Source: Bacillota bacterium (GTDB lineage Bacteria > Bacillota > Clostridia > Lachnospirales > Lachnospiraceae). From it: DNA of 64,000 bases. The position numbers were made by a program, and so were the translations under genes. The DNA is taken from assembly GCA_023413555.1 (NCBI GenBank), contig JAEZPG010000058.1, forward strand, positions 1 through 64,000, given 5' to 3'. Below are positions 25,901 to 34,816 of the stretch, in pieces. How positions within the stretch are numbered: position 1 is the first letter of the stretch; each line of letters begins with the position of its first letter. The notes under the pieces are model-generated. The model saw only the letters and a program-made list of their open reading frames with translations, was not told the DNA's origin and searched no databases.

Positions 25901-26458
25901 TTACAGATAAATTCTCTCCAAATGCTCTAAGAGACTGATATACTTTTTTTGTATTCCTTCATTTTCTGCATTTTCTTCCATCTCTTTTGTCATAACATCT
26001 ACTTTATTACGACTTTCTTCGCTTAACTTCTTTTCTCCATAGGTAAATACAACTTCATTTTCTTTTCCAATATGACGCTTAATTAAGTCACTGTAACAAA
26101 CGGCATTTGTTATAATATCTAACTTAGCCATAGAAGACTGAGACTTTTTATACTCCTGAGCAGCTTCATATAACTGTTTGATATGAAGGCGTCCCAAATC
26201 ATGTTCCACTAGCATACCATGCTGAATCAGATTTTCTCCTACCTTACCTAATTCATTCTTCATATAGACAAATAGAATGTCCTCCTCTTTTCCATGGTGA
26301 TGTTTATCAGCATAATTTCTTACAAATTCCACCATATCCTCAAAATCTTCAGTATTGACCTCTCTACCTTCTAACACAGCAAGGGAAGCCATACGCATTA
26401 CTTCTGCTATTCGCAGAATATTATCATGTTCTCTTACAAGTATCTCAACACCATACAT
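25901..26458 (-). CDS. hemerythrin-domain protein
   Basis: The start at 26458 follows AAGGAGA by eight bases; the open frame extending to 26668 is upstream noncoding sequence. The 185-residue helical protein carries the di-iron ligands of hemerythrins: REHDNIL (His11), DKHHHGKEEDILF, QHGMLVEHD and RHIGKENEVVF. Such proteins bind O2 or NO and repair or protect Fe-S centres in anaerobes. It lies beyond a Crp/Fnr-type regulator gene on the same strand, suggesting control by redox or nitrosative stress, although about 560 bases separate them. Confidence 0.85.
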   Translation of the reverse strand: MYGVEILVREHDNILRIAEVMRMASLAVLEGREVNTEDFEDMVEFVRNYADKHHHGKEEDILFVYMKNELGKVGENLIQHGMLVEHDLGRLHIKQLYEAAQEYKKSQSSMAKLDIITNAVCYSDLIKRHIGKENEVVFTYGEKKLSEESRNKVDVMTKEMEENAENEGIQKKYISLLEHLERIYL

Positions 26459-26659
26459 ATTTATTTCTCCTTCCGTATGTGATATTGTTAATTTTAGTTG
26501 ATACCTATATATTACATTACAATCCCATCTAACGCAGTAACAATTGTTACAAAGTTTTGAATATCTTAGTACTATATTTACCACATTAAGAAAAAATATT
26601 AAAAGTAAAGTAACATACAAGGTTGAAAGCATTCCAAGACTTGTATCCTTCCATCCCAG

Positions 26660-26965
26660 CTTTGACATTAATAGCTAGTAGTTCGCTACCGTTAATCTCT
26701 GTAAATAGAACATCTCAAATCATTGATTTTAGAGATTCTTCTACATGGTTCAGTACATCTTTCTGTGCAACTTGAAGAATCTAATTTAACATCGTCTCAT
26801 CTTTTATCTCTTTACTTGTTGCAGTATCAGTGTCGTCTTTTTGCCAATCACAATACCAAACCTTACTATGTTTGTTTCGATTTGTCGTAAATACCGTTCT
26901 AATATGATGTACAATTTCTTTAGAGTAATATGGATGGAATAATAAAATAAAGTTTATATTAAAAA
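26660..26965 (-). pseudogene. decayed coding remnant, family not recognised
   Basis: The 26459-27017 gap contains no intact gene. Minus-strand translation gives PYYSKEIVHHIRTVFTTNRN and VWYCDWQKDDTDTATSKEI, a stop, then VAQKDVLNHVEESLKSMI, another stop, and LFTEINGSELLAINV. This looks like the remains of one protein of unknown family. An imperfect hairpin with A/T-runs lies at about 26962-26992 ahead of it. Confidence 0.35.
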
Positions 26966-27017
26966 AGCCGATGCTCCATAAGTCGTTTTTTACTTATATC
27001 GCACCAGCCATGATTTA

Positions 27018-27686
27018 TTATAATAACTCTTCAATTCCTTCTTTATCTATGATAAAGATCTTTTTCCCCTTCACCACTATTAATCCTTCTTCTTGCATCC
27101 TCATCATTTCCCGTGAAAGACTTGGTCTGGCTACACTTAAGTAGTCTGCCAGCTCCTCTCTAGTATACTTTAATAATACTCTTCCTTTGTCATCGCAATT
27201 CTGTACTAGATACTTACATAGCTTAAGACGAAGGCTTCCTGCAGACATAATTTGGAGTTTCTTACTTAATGCATAGGCCTTTTCTGACAGTATGGTAAGC
27301 ATATTACGAATCAGCGCCTCATGATAAGCACAGCCCTTTTGACAAGTATGAAAAAAGAACCGCTTTGGAATTTCGTAAATAACAGTATCCTCCATGGCTA
27401 TTACATAAGAATCATAGTTTTTATCATTTAAGAACAGATATACTTCACCGAAGGTAGAGCCAGGTTCCTCAAATGTGTTGATAATCATACGATTTCCTGT
27501 AAGAAAATCCTTACAGACCACCACTTTACCTTCCTTTAATAGATACATATAGTTAGGCGTATCATCTTCCTTAAAGATATACTCGTTTTTCTTGATTCTT
27601 TTCTCTTTTATCTCCATACATCCTAAAATATGACGAATATCTTCCTCTGTCATTTGATTGAATAATGCATTCCCAGAAAGGTTCAT
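27018..27686 (-). CDS. Crp/Fnr-family transcriptional regulator
   Basis: The 222-residue protein has a cyclic-nucleotide-type beta-barrel (about 12-120, PNYMYLLKEGKVVVCKD...GSTFGEVYLFL), a dimer helix and a winged helix with recognition region TREELADYLSVARPSLSREM (about 172-191). Three Cys residues (Cys115, Cys119 and others) occur but do not form the Fnr Fe-S pattern clearly. The hemerythrin gene downstream suggests a redox or NO-related regulon; ligand unknown. It reads in the same direction as the rsfS block, 26 bases beyond rsfS. Confidence 0.88.
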   Translation of the reverse strand: MNLSGNALFNQMTEEDIRHILGCMEIKEKRIKKNEYIFKEDDTPNYMYLLKEGKVVVCKDFLTGNRMIINTFEEPGSTFGEVYLFLNDKNYDSYVIAMEDTVIYEIPKRFFFHTCQKGCAYHEALIRNMLTILSEKAYALSKKLQIMSAGSLRLKLCKYLVQNCDDKGRVLLKYTREELADYLSVARPSLSREMMRMQEEGLIVVKGKKIFIIDKEGIEELL

Positions 27687-27712
27687 ATCCTTATCCTCTC
27701 ATCCAACATGGC

Positions 27713-28063
27713 TTACAGTTCTTCCTTACATACCTTTTTGCCATCTCTCCAGATACGCTCAATATCATAGAATAAACGATCTTCCTTGGAAAAGATGTGG
27801 ACAATAATATCGCCATAATCCATAAGCACCCAATTAGTACTGCCTATACCTTCAATCCTTTTTGGATGAACACCTGCTTTTCCTAATTGTTCCTCCACGT
27901 TATCTACTAAAGCCTGTACCTGTGAACTGTTGGTACCATTGGCTATTATAAAATAATCAGCAAGTATTGTAATATCGCTTACTTCAAGCATAACAATTTC
28001 TTCTGCTTTCTTATCATCTAATGCATCATATACAATCTTCGCCATTTCATTTGATTGAATCAT
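27713..28063 (-). CDS. rsfS: ribosomal silencing factor RsfS
   Basis: The 116-residue protein matches the RsfS/YbeB (DUF143) family: ADYFIIANGTNSSQVQALVDNVEEQL, then GSTNWVLMDYGDIIVHIFSKEDRLFYDIERIW. It binds ribosomal protein L14 on the 50S subunit and prevents joining of 30S when nutrients are short. It follows yqeK after four bases, the usual nadD-yqeK-rsfS order. Confidence 0.95.
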   Translation of the reverse strand: MIQSNEMAKIVYDALDDKKAEEIVMLEVSDITILADYFIIANGTNSSQVQALVDNVEEQLGKAGVHPKRIEGIGSTNWVLMDYGDIIVHIFSKEDRLFYDIERIWRDGKKVCKEEL

Positions 28064-28067
28064 ATAT

Positions 28068-28646
28068 CTACTCCTTTAGTTTATAATATTCATAGGTATC
28101 AATAGTTGCCTGATCGATATCCTCTTTCCTCTTTGTCTCTAATAAATAATTTATGGTGTTTGATAGAATCAGTTCCACTGTTTTGTCTAAATCAATATAT
28201 GCTTCTCTACGAATCAACCCCAGATTAGGAATCATTTTCCGGTTAGGTTCTATATAATCTGCCACAAAAATAATTTTTTCTAAGGTCGTCATACCTGGTC
28301 TTCCAGTAGTATGATAGATAATCGCATTTAAGATATCTTCATTTTGTATACCATATTGGTCTCTGGCAAATACTGCCCCTACTTTACTGTGAAGCAAATA
28401 TACATTCTTTCTCTCAAGTTCAGAGATTTCCAGATGATTCTCCTCGCATATCCGAATCATATCTTCATCTCTCACATATTTTGCATTGTCATGTAAAAGC
28501 CCCGCAATTAACGCATCCTCTATAGAAGTCTCATAGCGCATGGCAAGGTTAGCTGCAGTATAGGCTACACCTAATGTATGCTCATAGCGACTTGGTTTTA
28601 ATACTTTCTTCATTTCTTCCTGTAAAGCTTGAAGATTTTTATCCAT
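28068..28646 (-). CDS. yqeK: YqeK-type HD-domain Ap4A hydrolase
   Basis: The 192-residue protein has HD-domain metal ligands in order: SRYEHTLGVA (His), AGLLHDNAKY (His-Asp) and later LHSKVGAVFA and IIYHTTGRPGM. The YqeK family splits diadenosine tetraphosphate symmetrically to two ADP. It lies between nadD and rsfS as in most Firmicutes. Confidence 0.92.
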   Translation of the reverse strand: MDKNLQALQEEMKKVLKPSRYEHTLGVAYTAANLAMRYETSIEDALIAGLLHDNAKYVRDEDMIRICEENHLEISELERKNVYLLHSKVGAVFARDQYGIQNEDILNAIIYHTTGRPGMTTLEKIIFVADYIEPNRKMIPNLGLIRREAYIDLDKTVELILSNTINYLLETKRKEDIDQATIDTYEYYKLKE

Positions 28647-28667
28647 AAACAGACCTCCCTATTGCGT

Positions 28668-29306
28668 TTAAATGATATCTTGGTACAGCCCGTGCTTTTT
28701 GATGTAATCAATGACATTGTCAGGAACCAAATATTTCACACTGTTATGTGATTTCAGTCTCTCCCGTATCACAGTGGAAGAAATATCTATTTTAGGTACC
28801 TCAAGTTTATATACTCGGGTTTGATATTTCTGATCTAGGTATTCAATCTGTTGATCCAATCTCTCGGTATCCAACTGATTCCGAATACAGGCAACCATAT
28901 GACATAATCTCAATATCTTTCCTGGCTCTCTCCATGTCTCTATAGCATCAATAGAATCTCCACCAACTATAAAGTAGAACTCTGTATCTTTATACTCATC
29001 AGCCAACTGTTCCATTGTCATAGACGTATAGCTAAGACCTTGACGGTTTATTTCTAATAAGGATAACTCAAAATGAGGGTTGTCATTTATGGCCAATTCT
29101 ACCATAGCAACTCTATAAACATCCTCTTCTATTGGCTCCCCTATTTTATGAGGAGGTTGACTAGCTGGCATAAACAATACCTTGTCCAATTCATATTGTT
29201 CAAAGGCCATCTCAGCAATAATTAGATGTCCCACGTGAATTGGGTTGAAAGTTCCCCCTATAATCCCTATTTTTCTCTTATGGTTTTTAACTATCTTTCC
29301 TTGCAC
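28668..29306 (-). CDS. nadD: nicotinate-nucleotide adenylyltransferase, GTG start
   Basis: A GTG at 29306 lies eight bases after AGGAG and is preferred over a GTG nine bases upstream. The 212-residue protein has the nucleotidyl-transferase motif GGTFNPIHVGHLI (the HxGH signature), FMPASQPPHK, YFIVGGDSIDAIETWREP and ISSTVIRERL near the end (ISSTxIR, ATP binding). It makes nicotinate adenine dinucleotide in NAD synthesis. It sits between yhbY and yqeK. Confidence 0.95.
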   Translation of the reverse strand: MQGKIVKNHKRKIGIIGGTFNPIHVGHLIIAEMAFEQYELDKVLFMPASQPPHKIGEPIEEDVYRVAMVELAINDNPHFELSLLEINRQGLSYTSMTMEQLADEYKDTEFYFIVGGDSIDAIETWREPGKILRLCHMVACIRNQLDTERLDQQIEYLDQKYQTRVYKLEVPKIDISSTVIRERLKSHNSVKYLVPDNVIDYIKKHGLYQDII

Positions 29307-29322
29307 CAGGATCACTCCTCGT

Positions 29323-29613
29323 CTATTTTGGAAGCTCTATTTTCTTCTTGTCTTTGCTCTCTCTATAGAGAACTATTTTCTTACCGATTACCTGCACAAC
29401 TGTAGAATTGGTACGTTCCCCTAAGATGTTTGCAATTTCCCTTGGGTCGTCGATACAATTTTTTAACACACTTACCTTAATCAATTCTCTTGCCTCTAAG
29501 GCTTCATTCACTGCCTCTGTCACTTCAGGAGTAAGACTTGCCTTTCCAATCTGAAAGATTGGGTCCATCTTCATGGCGAGACTTTTCAAATATGCTCTTT
29601 GCTTACTTGTCAT
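29323..29613 (-). CDS. yhbY: YhbY-type CRM-domain RNA-binding protein
   Basis: The 96-residue protein is a single CRM domain: LTSKQRAYLKSLAMKMDPIFQIGKASLT-like N-terminus, a central EALEARELIKVSVLKN and the conserved VQVIGKKIVLYRES ending. It associates with pre-50S particles during ribosome assembly. Location between obg and nadD fits that role. Confidence 0.93.
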   Translation of the reverse strand: MTSKQRAYLKSLAMKMDPIFQIGKASLTPEVTEAVNEALEARELIKVSVLKNCIDDPREIANILGERTNSTVVQVIGKKIVLYRESKDKKKIELPK

Positions 29614-29635
29614 AATATCCTCTTTCTATCACTTT

Positions 29636-30922
29636 TTATTTATAATAATCAAATTCAAGCCCGTACATCTTCACCGTATCCCCATCTTCGATGCCAAGCT
29701 CTTCTAATTCATCTAAAATACCAGAATCCTTTAAGAACTTCTGGAAGAACTCAAAACCCTTTTCAGAATCTAGGTTGGTATAACCAAGCATTTTCTCGAT
29801 TTTCGGTCCTTCTATCACATAAAGACCATCCTCATTCTTCTCAATTGTATAAGGTTCATCAGAATATGCCAGCATTTCTTCAGGGAAAAATTCTCGTTCA
29901 AAGATAATTGGTTCCTGATCCAACTGATCTAATAACCCTTTTACATGGTAGAGAAGTTCTTTTACTCCCTTACCACTAACGGCAGAAATAGGAAATACTT
30001 GAATTCCTTGTGGTTCAAATTCTTCTCGTAATAATTCAACTACAGTCTCTTCCTCGGTTCCAAAGAACACATCTGTCTTATTGGCTGCAATTACCTGAGG
30101 CCGCTTAGCCAGCTCCGGATTATATGCCTCCAATTCCTGATTTATGACCTTAATATCATTTAATGGATCTCTTCCTTCCGTGGAAGCAGCATCTACCATA
30201 TGAATAATAACCTTGGTTCTCTCAATATGACGTAAGAACTCATGGCCCAAACCAACTCCTTCCGAAGCTCCTTCAATCAGTCCCGGAATGTCTGCGATTA
30301 CAAAGCCATCACCATCTAGATCCACTACCCCTAGGTTGGGATTAAGAGTGGTAAAATGGTAGTTTGCAATCTTTGGTTTTGCATTGGTTACACGAGATAA
30401 AAAGGTGGATTTCCCTACATTAGGAAAACCTACTAAGCCTACATCTGCGATAACCTTAAGTTCTAAATAAACATTGAGCTCCATAGCTCGTTTACCCGGT
30501 TGAGCATACTTTGGTACCTGCATGGTAGGAGTAGCATAATGTTGATTGCCCTTGCCACCACGTCCACCTTTTAATAATACCTCTCTAAGATTCTCTCCAG
30601 ACATATCAGTTATAACCTTACCGGATTCTGCATCCTTTACAACTGTTCCATAAGGCACCTTAATTACCAAATCATCTCCATCTTTCCCGTGACAATGACG
30701 CTTTCCACCTGATTCTCCATCTCCTGCACAGTATTTACGAACGTGACGAAAATCAGTCAGGGTATTTAACCCCATATCTACTTCTAAAATAACGTCTCCG
30801 CCTTTTCCACCATCACCACCATCCGGACCACCGGCAGCCACAAACAACTCTCTACGAAAGCTTACATGACCATCTCCACCTTTTCCGGAACGTATATATA
30901 TTTTTGCACGATCTGCAAACAT
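29636..30922 (-). CDS. obgE: Obg GTPase, 50S ribosome assembly
   Basis: The 428-residue protein has three parts: the Gly-rich Obg fold (about 1-158, SGKGGDGHVSFRRE), a GTPase (about 159-330) with G1 GFPNVGKST, G3 DIPGL and G4 NKTD, and a C-terminal OCT domain (about 345-428), characteristic of clostridial and bacillar Obg. It couples 50S maturation to GTP/ppGpp and in Bacillus is needed for sporulation. GAGGTGATAAC precedes the ATG. Confidence 0.97.
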   Translation of the reverse strand: MFADRAKIYIRSGKGGDGHVSFRRELFVAAGGPDGGDGGKGGDVILEVDMGLNTLTDFRHVRKYCAGDGESGGKRHCHGKDGDDLVIKVPYGTVVKDAESGKVITDMSGENLREVLLKGGRGGKGNQHYATPTMQVPKYAQPGKRAMELNVYLELKVIADVGLVGFPNVGKSTFLSRVTNAKPKIANYHFTTLNPNLGVVDLDGDGFVIADIPGLIEGASEGVGLGHEFLRHIERTKVIIHMVDAASTEGRDPLNDIKVINQELEAYNPELAKRPQVIAANKTDVFFGTEEETVVELLREEFEPQGIQVFPISAVSGKGVKELLYHVKGLLDQLDQEPIIFEREFFPEEMLAYSDEPYTIEKNEDGLYVIEGPKIEKMLGYTNLDSEKGFEFFQKFLKDSGILDELEELGIEDGDTVKMYGLEFDYYK

Positions 30923-31165
30923 GTTATCACCTCAAAACGTTCTCTTTCTATATTATTTCTAAGTTTAAAAAAACTACCCCATACCGTTGTGGAATGAATA
31001 GTGAAAAAGAAAAAACCGACTGTTATTAGTATTAGCAATTTTGGGCTGAATATGTTTTCCCTTTTCACTGTTCACTCATGAATACCAGCTCTCCTTATCA
31101 TAGATTACTGATCAATCACCTCATGACTTAATAAAACGGTGATGTACACTCCTCAGATATTTCAT
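30923..31165 (-). other. gap between rpmA terminator and obg, with a possible small membrane peptide
   Basis: In Bacillus this position holds spo0B. Here a frame starting with GTG near 31068 encodes a basic N-terminus and one hydrophobic segment (LLILITVGFFFFTIHSTTVWG) and would run into the obg start in another frame. Its best ribosome site (AAGGAG) serves an ATG whose frame stops after four codons. It may be a remnant or nothing; no intact gene is evident. Confidence 0.3.
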
Positions 31166-31208
31166 AAAAAGCCCCAAATCACTGATTACATCAAGATTTT
31201 GGGGCTTT
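31166..31208 (-). terminator. terminator of the rplU-prp-rpmA operon
   Basis: AAAGCCCCAAAATC and GATTTGGGGCTTT pair with a short loop, followed by U's on the minus strand, just after rpmA. Confidence 0.9.
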
Positions 31209-31218
31209 ATTGATTCAA

Positions 31219-31506
31219 CTATTTAGCTTCTACTGGATATACGCTAGCTTGTTTCTTATCGCGACCCTTACGTTCGAATCTAAGAACACCATCTACTAAA
31301 GCATATAAAGTATCGTCACCACCACGGCCAACATTAGTACCTGGGTGAATCTTTGTTCCACGCTGTCTATAAAGAATGTTACCAGCTAAAACGAATTGTC
31401 CGTCTGCTCTTTTAGCGCCTAATCTCTTAGACTCAGAATCTCTACCATTCTTTGTAGAACCAACACCCTTTTTATGTGCGAAAAATTGAAGGTTCATTCT
31501 CAACAT
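31219..31506 (-). CDS. rpmA: 50S ribosomal protein L27 with cleavable N-terminal extension
   Basis: The ATG at 31506 follows AAGGAGGTG. The 95-residue product begins [14 protein letters not shown]: the Firmicute extension ending in LQFF before the mature Ala-His-Lys. The rest ([21 protein letters not shown]...[13 protein letters not shown]) is standard L27, whose N-terminus reaches the peptidyl-transferase centre. The protease for the extension is encoded immediately upstream. Confidence 0.97.
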   Translation of the reverse strand: MLRMNLQFFAHKKGVGSTKNGRDSESKRLGAKRADGQFVLAGNILYRQRGTKIHPGTNVGRGGDDTLYALVDGVLRFERKGRDKKQASVYPVEAK

Positions 31507-31510
31507 AACC

Positions 31511-31837
31511 TTACACCTCCTTGAGTATAAGTTTGATATATTCTTTGCCATACTCCTCTTGTACCCCTTGTAATCCAAGGACTAAAGAGTTCATTAATAA
31601 TTCACTATCTTTACTAATTGTTTTTTCAAGCTGAAACTTAATATGTCCGGTTTTTGGATCTGCCTCACAGGAAAATCCATCCTCGGTAAAAGCTTCAATG
31701 GAATTCACTGTATTTAATACCAACATTGAAACGCCCGCACACACAATATCTTCACCAGATTCGGCATAGCCAGCATGTCCATCAACTTCAAATCCAGTAT
31801 AAATACCGTCTTTCTTAAAGACTGAAATATTTGTCAT
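31511..31837 (-). CDS. prp: Prp, ribosomal-processing cysteine protease
   Basis: The 108-residue protein has the YsxB/Prp dyad: His in [12 protein letters not shown] (about residue 21) and Cys in [10 protein letters not shown] (about 33). It cleaves the L27 extension, required for ribosome assembly in Firmicutes. Its location between rplU and rpmA is conserved, with four bases to rpmA. AAGGTGAG precedes the ATG. Confidence 0.95.
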   Translation of the reverse strand: MTNISVFKKDGIYTGFEVDGHAGYAESGEDIVCAGVSMLVLNTVNSIEAFTEDGFSCEADPKTGHIKFQLEKTISKDSELLMNSLVLGLQGVQEEYGKEYIKLILKEV

Positions 31838-31854
31838 TTACTCACCTTACTTAA

Positions 31855-32163
31855 TTAAGCGTTGATTTTTTCAATCTTAACCTGAGTGAAAGCCTGTCTA
31901 TGACCATTTTTCTTATGATATCCAGTTTTTCTCTTATATCTGTAAACGATAACTTTTTTAGCTTTTCCGTTTTCTACTACAGAAGCAGTTACGGTTGCAC
32001 CAGCTACAGTAGGGTTACCTACAGTAACTTCTCCGTTATTTACTACAAGAACTTGATCAAATGTAACTGTATCACCAGCTTCAACACCAAGTTTCTCAAC
32101 TCTGATTACGTCGCCTTCAGCTACTTTGTACTGTTTACCACCTGTTGCAATAATCGCGTACAT
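31855..32163 (-). CDS. rplU: 50S ribosomal protein L21
   Basis: The ATG at 32163 follows AGGAGG; an earlier in-frame start lies in the leader. The 102-residue protein starts [23 protein letters not shown] and ends with the RNA-binding [15 protein letters not shown]. It is first in the rplU-prp-rpmA operon. Confidence 0.97.
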   Translation of the reverse strand: MYAIIATGGKQYKVAEGDVIRVEKLGVEAGDTVTFDQVLVVNNGEVTVGNPTVAGATVTASVVENGKAKKVIVYRYKRKTGYHKKNGHRQAFTQVKIEKINA

Positions 32164-32245
32164 ATGGCACCTCCTATAATCATTACTCGCCAACTATGGT
32201 GATTGGCTTAACCAATACTTTTACCTCGTTGTGCGGCACACTAAA
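32164..32245 (-). promoter_or_regulatory. likely L21 leader RNA
   Basis: The roughly 80-base 5' UTR contains TTGGTTAAGCCAATC, a small hairpin, and a GCCGCACAACGAGG segment, resembling the autoregulatory L21 leader of Firmicutes. I judged this by eye. Confidence 0.5.
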
Positions 32246-32247
32246 TT

Positions 32248-32276
32248 AGTGTATCATTGAAATCTTCTTTTGTCAA
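32248..32276 (-). promoter_or_regulatory. sigma-A promoter of rplU operon
   Basis: TTGACA (32271-32276) and TACACT (32248-32253), 17-base spacer, minus strand. Confidence 0.85.
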
Positions 32277-32284
32277 GTTTTGTT

Positions 32285-33667
32285 TTATGCAATTTCACTA
32301 ATATCTACATTCTTACGTTGTTGTACCCTATATCCGTATTTTCTCCTATAATATAAGTAATTAATAGCGCCTCTAACCGTTTCATCAATAAATATAGTAG
32401 CATAAATGGCTATCATATTCATATGTAAAACTAAGACAAGGAAGCAAGATATTACTACGATTAGTGTAGATCCAATGGCTTGGGACACAAACATCCACTT
32501 TGTATTACCATGTGCCTTGATTCCGTTTCCACATATCACATTGATGCTTTGTGGAAATAAGATAAATCCCATAAAAATCATATAGGGAATCCCATCTTTT
32601 ATTAATTCGGGATCATTTGAAAAAATATCAAGTAAAGCTCCTGGAAAGCTGGCAATTCCTATAAAAGACACCAATACAATGATAAGGTTGATTACAATAC
32701 AGTTGTAAAACAACTGATCGGCTCTTTTGAATTGTTTTGCACCTATGTTATGGCCCATTAAGGTTAACGCTGACTTAGAGACTCTTTCACAAACGATAAA
32801 TACAATACATTGAAATCCGAAGGTAAGAGTATAGATTCCCATCGCCATATAACTAAATCCATTAATAAATCGTATTAATAGTAAGTTTGATGCATTCCAC
32901 AATAAATATTCCAGTCCAGACATAATTCCAAGCTTAATTACCTGACCATATGGTTTGATATGAAACCACATTCTGTCTTTTATTTTTATATGAAACTGTT
33001 TTTTCTTCACAATCAAGCAATAGAAAGCAATATATAAAAATGCAATGATATCCGCAACTACGGTTCCAATAGCAGCGCCTGCTATATTTAAGGCAGGAAA
33101 GCCCAATTTCCCAAAGACCAGTACCCAGGAAATCAACATATTTAACCCTACCTTAAGAATACCGGAATACATAATCGGCTTTGTATCCCCTATCCCCTGT
33201 AACATTGATTGGAAGGCAGAATCAATACCAAATACAAGCAAATAGATGGCACATATCCGAATATAGGTTACACTATAGTCAATAATTAAAGCATCTGTTT
33301 TAAAGAAAACCAGTATAGGTTCTGCAAACAACTCCCATAAAAGAAAAAAAGCAATGCCTATTAGCATATGATAGAGTGCTGTACTCTTAACATAAGCATT
33401 GATTTTATCCTTTTGCCCTGCTCCGTAAAGGGTAGAAATGATAATAACAAGTCCTATGCTGATCGCTCCCATGCTGTCTACAACGGTATAAAAAGGCATC
33501 TGAGCTGCCCCCACTGCTGATACATATTTGGTATCCAGATTTCCTAAAAAAGCCTTATCTGTTAATGATTGTAGTTGAAATACTAATCCCTGTACAATAA
33601 GCGGAAATGCTACATAAAAGATTCTTCCAATCCGCTCTTTTAAACTGTTCCTCGCTGATGTCTCCAT
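32285..33667 (-). CDS. MATE-family efflux transporter
   Basis: The 460-residue protein has about twelve membrane helices in two halves: GRIFYVAFPLIVQGLVFQLQ at the N-terminus, GMSGLEYLLWNASNL-type motif in the second half, and a soluble basic tail. It is distinct from the MATE gene at 19493. It follows a ROK-type regulator after 11 bases, so substrate-responsive control is likely. Both genes interrupt the usual adjacency of the RNase E/G gene and rplU. Confidence 0.9.
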   Translation of the reverse strand: METSARNSLKERIGRIFYVAFPLIVQGLVFQLQSLTDKAFLGNLDTKYVSAVGAAQMPFYTVVDSMGAISIGLVIIISTLYGAGQKDKINAYVKSTALYHMLIGIAFFLLWELFAEPILVFFKTDALIIDYSVTYIRICAIYLLVFGIDSAFQSMLQGIGDTKPIMYSGILKVGLNMLISWVLVFGKLGFPALNIAGAAIGTVVADIIAFLYIAFYCLIVKKKQFHIKIKDRMWFHIKPYGQVIKLGIMSGLEYLLWNASNLLLIRFINGFSYMAMGIYTLTFGFQCIVFIVCERVSKSALTLMGHNIGAKQFKRADQLFYNCIVINLIIVLVSFIGIASFPGALLDIFSNDPELIKDGIPYMIFMGFILFPQSINVICGNGIKAHGNTKWMFVSQAIGSTLIVVISCFLVLVLHMNMIAIYATIFIDETVRGAINYLYYRRKYGYRVQQRKNVDISEIA

Positions 33668-33678
33668 AAATCCACCTC

Positions 33679-34635
33679 TTAATTAATTTGATTTTCCCAA
33701 TATAATAATATTTTCTTTCGTAACCCCTCTTCATATTTACTGTCCAAATCTTCTGACACTATAATCTCGGGTATTTGTTCTGCTAATAGTTTCTTACCTA
33801 GTTTATCCATAATTGTAAGCGCCATTTTATCTGTAATTCCATCACCAGAGATATAGATGAGAGGAAGATTAAGCACACAGATTAAAGATAGTATACAAGT
33901 TACAAGTGTCTCCTCCTTCTCGTTTATATCATGATATAAATACTCCAGTTCCCCAGCATACCCGTTACTACCGGTATAGACCTCACCGTTAAGCACAATA
34001 CCAGCCGCAAAACATTGATTTATATAAGCAATATGTGCAAAAGTGTTATGATATTTCACTTCTGCCAAGGAAATAGCGTTCAAATCATTCTCTATAAATA
34101 CTTCTGCCTGAAACGTATGTTTTAATTTTTCATATATTTGTGTTCCTTGAATCTTGGTATATCTTGGTACTGACAAAATATTATTATTCCAGACAACACC
34201 TGGAACTCCTATGGAGATTGCTGTTATTCTCGGATATTGCTTGTGAATAGTAGCAACAAAAGTAACCATAGCTTCTACTGTAAAATCATATGATACATTG
34301 GTGGAATACCCTTCTATTACTTGACCATATACATTAAATACCTTCCCAACTAAGATATCGTCTTCAAAATAAAGAACCAGTCCATACTGATATCTGACAT
34401 CCAATTCATATTGAACTCCCGGCCTTCCTCCACGACTTTCCAGTTTCTTACTTTGGATTACCTCTCCCTTATTTTCTAGTTCTTTCAACAAAGATGCTAC
34501 CGTTGGATAGGTAAGTGAGGCTTTACTCGCCAGTCCTGCAATACTTAGCGGGCTATTCTGCCTTAATATATTCCTTATATTGATTTGATTCTTTTGCTTA
34601 ACCAAGTCAAAATGAGCAGGATTTTCTTTTGCCAT
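33679..34635 (-). CDS. ROK-family transcriptional regulator
   Basis: The start at 34635 follows GGAGGTGA. The 318-residue protein has an N-terminal winged helix (about 15-75, SIAGLASKASLTYPTVASLLKELENKGEV) and a ROK domain (about 80-310) with AISIGVPGVVWNN, FIENDLNAISLAEVKYH and NGYAGELEYL. The sugar-kinase ATP motif DxGxT and zinc Cys cluster are not obvious, so it is a sensor, not a kinase. It shares an operon with the MATE pump; three 13-base direct repeats precede it. Confidence 0.85.
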   Translation of the reverse strand: MAKENPAHFDLVKQKNQINIRNILRQNSPLSIAGLASKASLTYPTVASLLKELENKGEVIQSKKLESRGGRPGVQYELDVRYQYGLVLYFEDDILVGKVFNVYGQVIEGYSTNVSYDFTVEAMVTFVATIHKQYPRITAISIGVPGVVWNNNILSVPRYTKIQGTQIYEKLKHTFQAEVFIENDLNAISLAEVKYHNTFAHIAYINQCFAAGIVLNGEVYTGSNGYAGELEYLYHDINEKEETLVTCILSLICVLNLPLIYISGDGITDKMALTIMDKLGKKLLAEQIPEIIVSEDLDSKYEEGLRKKILLYWENQIN

Positions 34636-34659
34636 ATTGTTCACCTCCATTTCATTTAG

Positions 34660-34713
34660 TTTTTAAAGTACCTTTTCAAAGTATCTTTTTAAAGTATCTT
34701 TAATTAAGGTATC
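34660..34713. repeat. 13-bp tandem repeats upstream of ROK regulator
   Basis: Three consecutive units (TTTTTAAAGTACC, TTTTCAAAGTATC, TTTTTAAAGTATC) and a degenerate fourth ending GGTATC. The spacing suits cooperative binding of a regulator, perhaps the ROK protein itself. Confidence 0.65.
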
Positions 34714-34770
34714 ATTATATCGTAATGATGTCAAGAGATAATTACGAATATACAAAGAAGAAACAAAAAA

Positions 34771-34809
34771 GAGATAAACCAACATGAAATTCCATGTCGA
34801 ATTTATCTC
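34771..34809 (-). terminator. terminator after the RNase E/G gene
   Basis: GAGATAAA and TTTATCTC close a stem with an inner ACATG/CATGT helix, followed by six U's on the minus strand. Confidence 0.88.
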
Positions 34810-34816
34810 ATTTTTA

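Noticed and set aside
26459..26668. N-terminal extension of the hemerythrin gene
   Set aside because: A strong ribosome site stands at 26458 and hemerythrin homology begins there; the extension lies in promoter and debris sequence.
34660..34713. CRISPR-like repeat array
   Set aside because: The repeats are 13 bases and contiguous without spacers, and no cas genes are present in the window.
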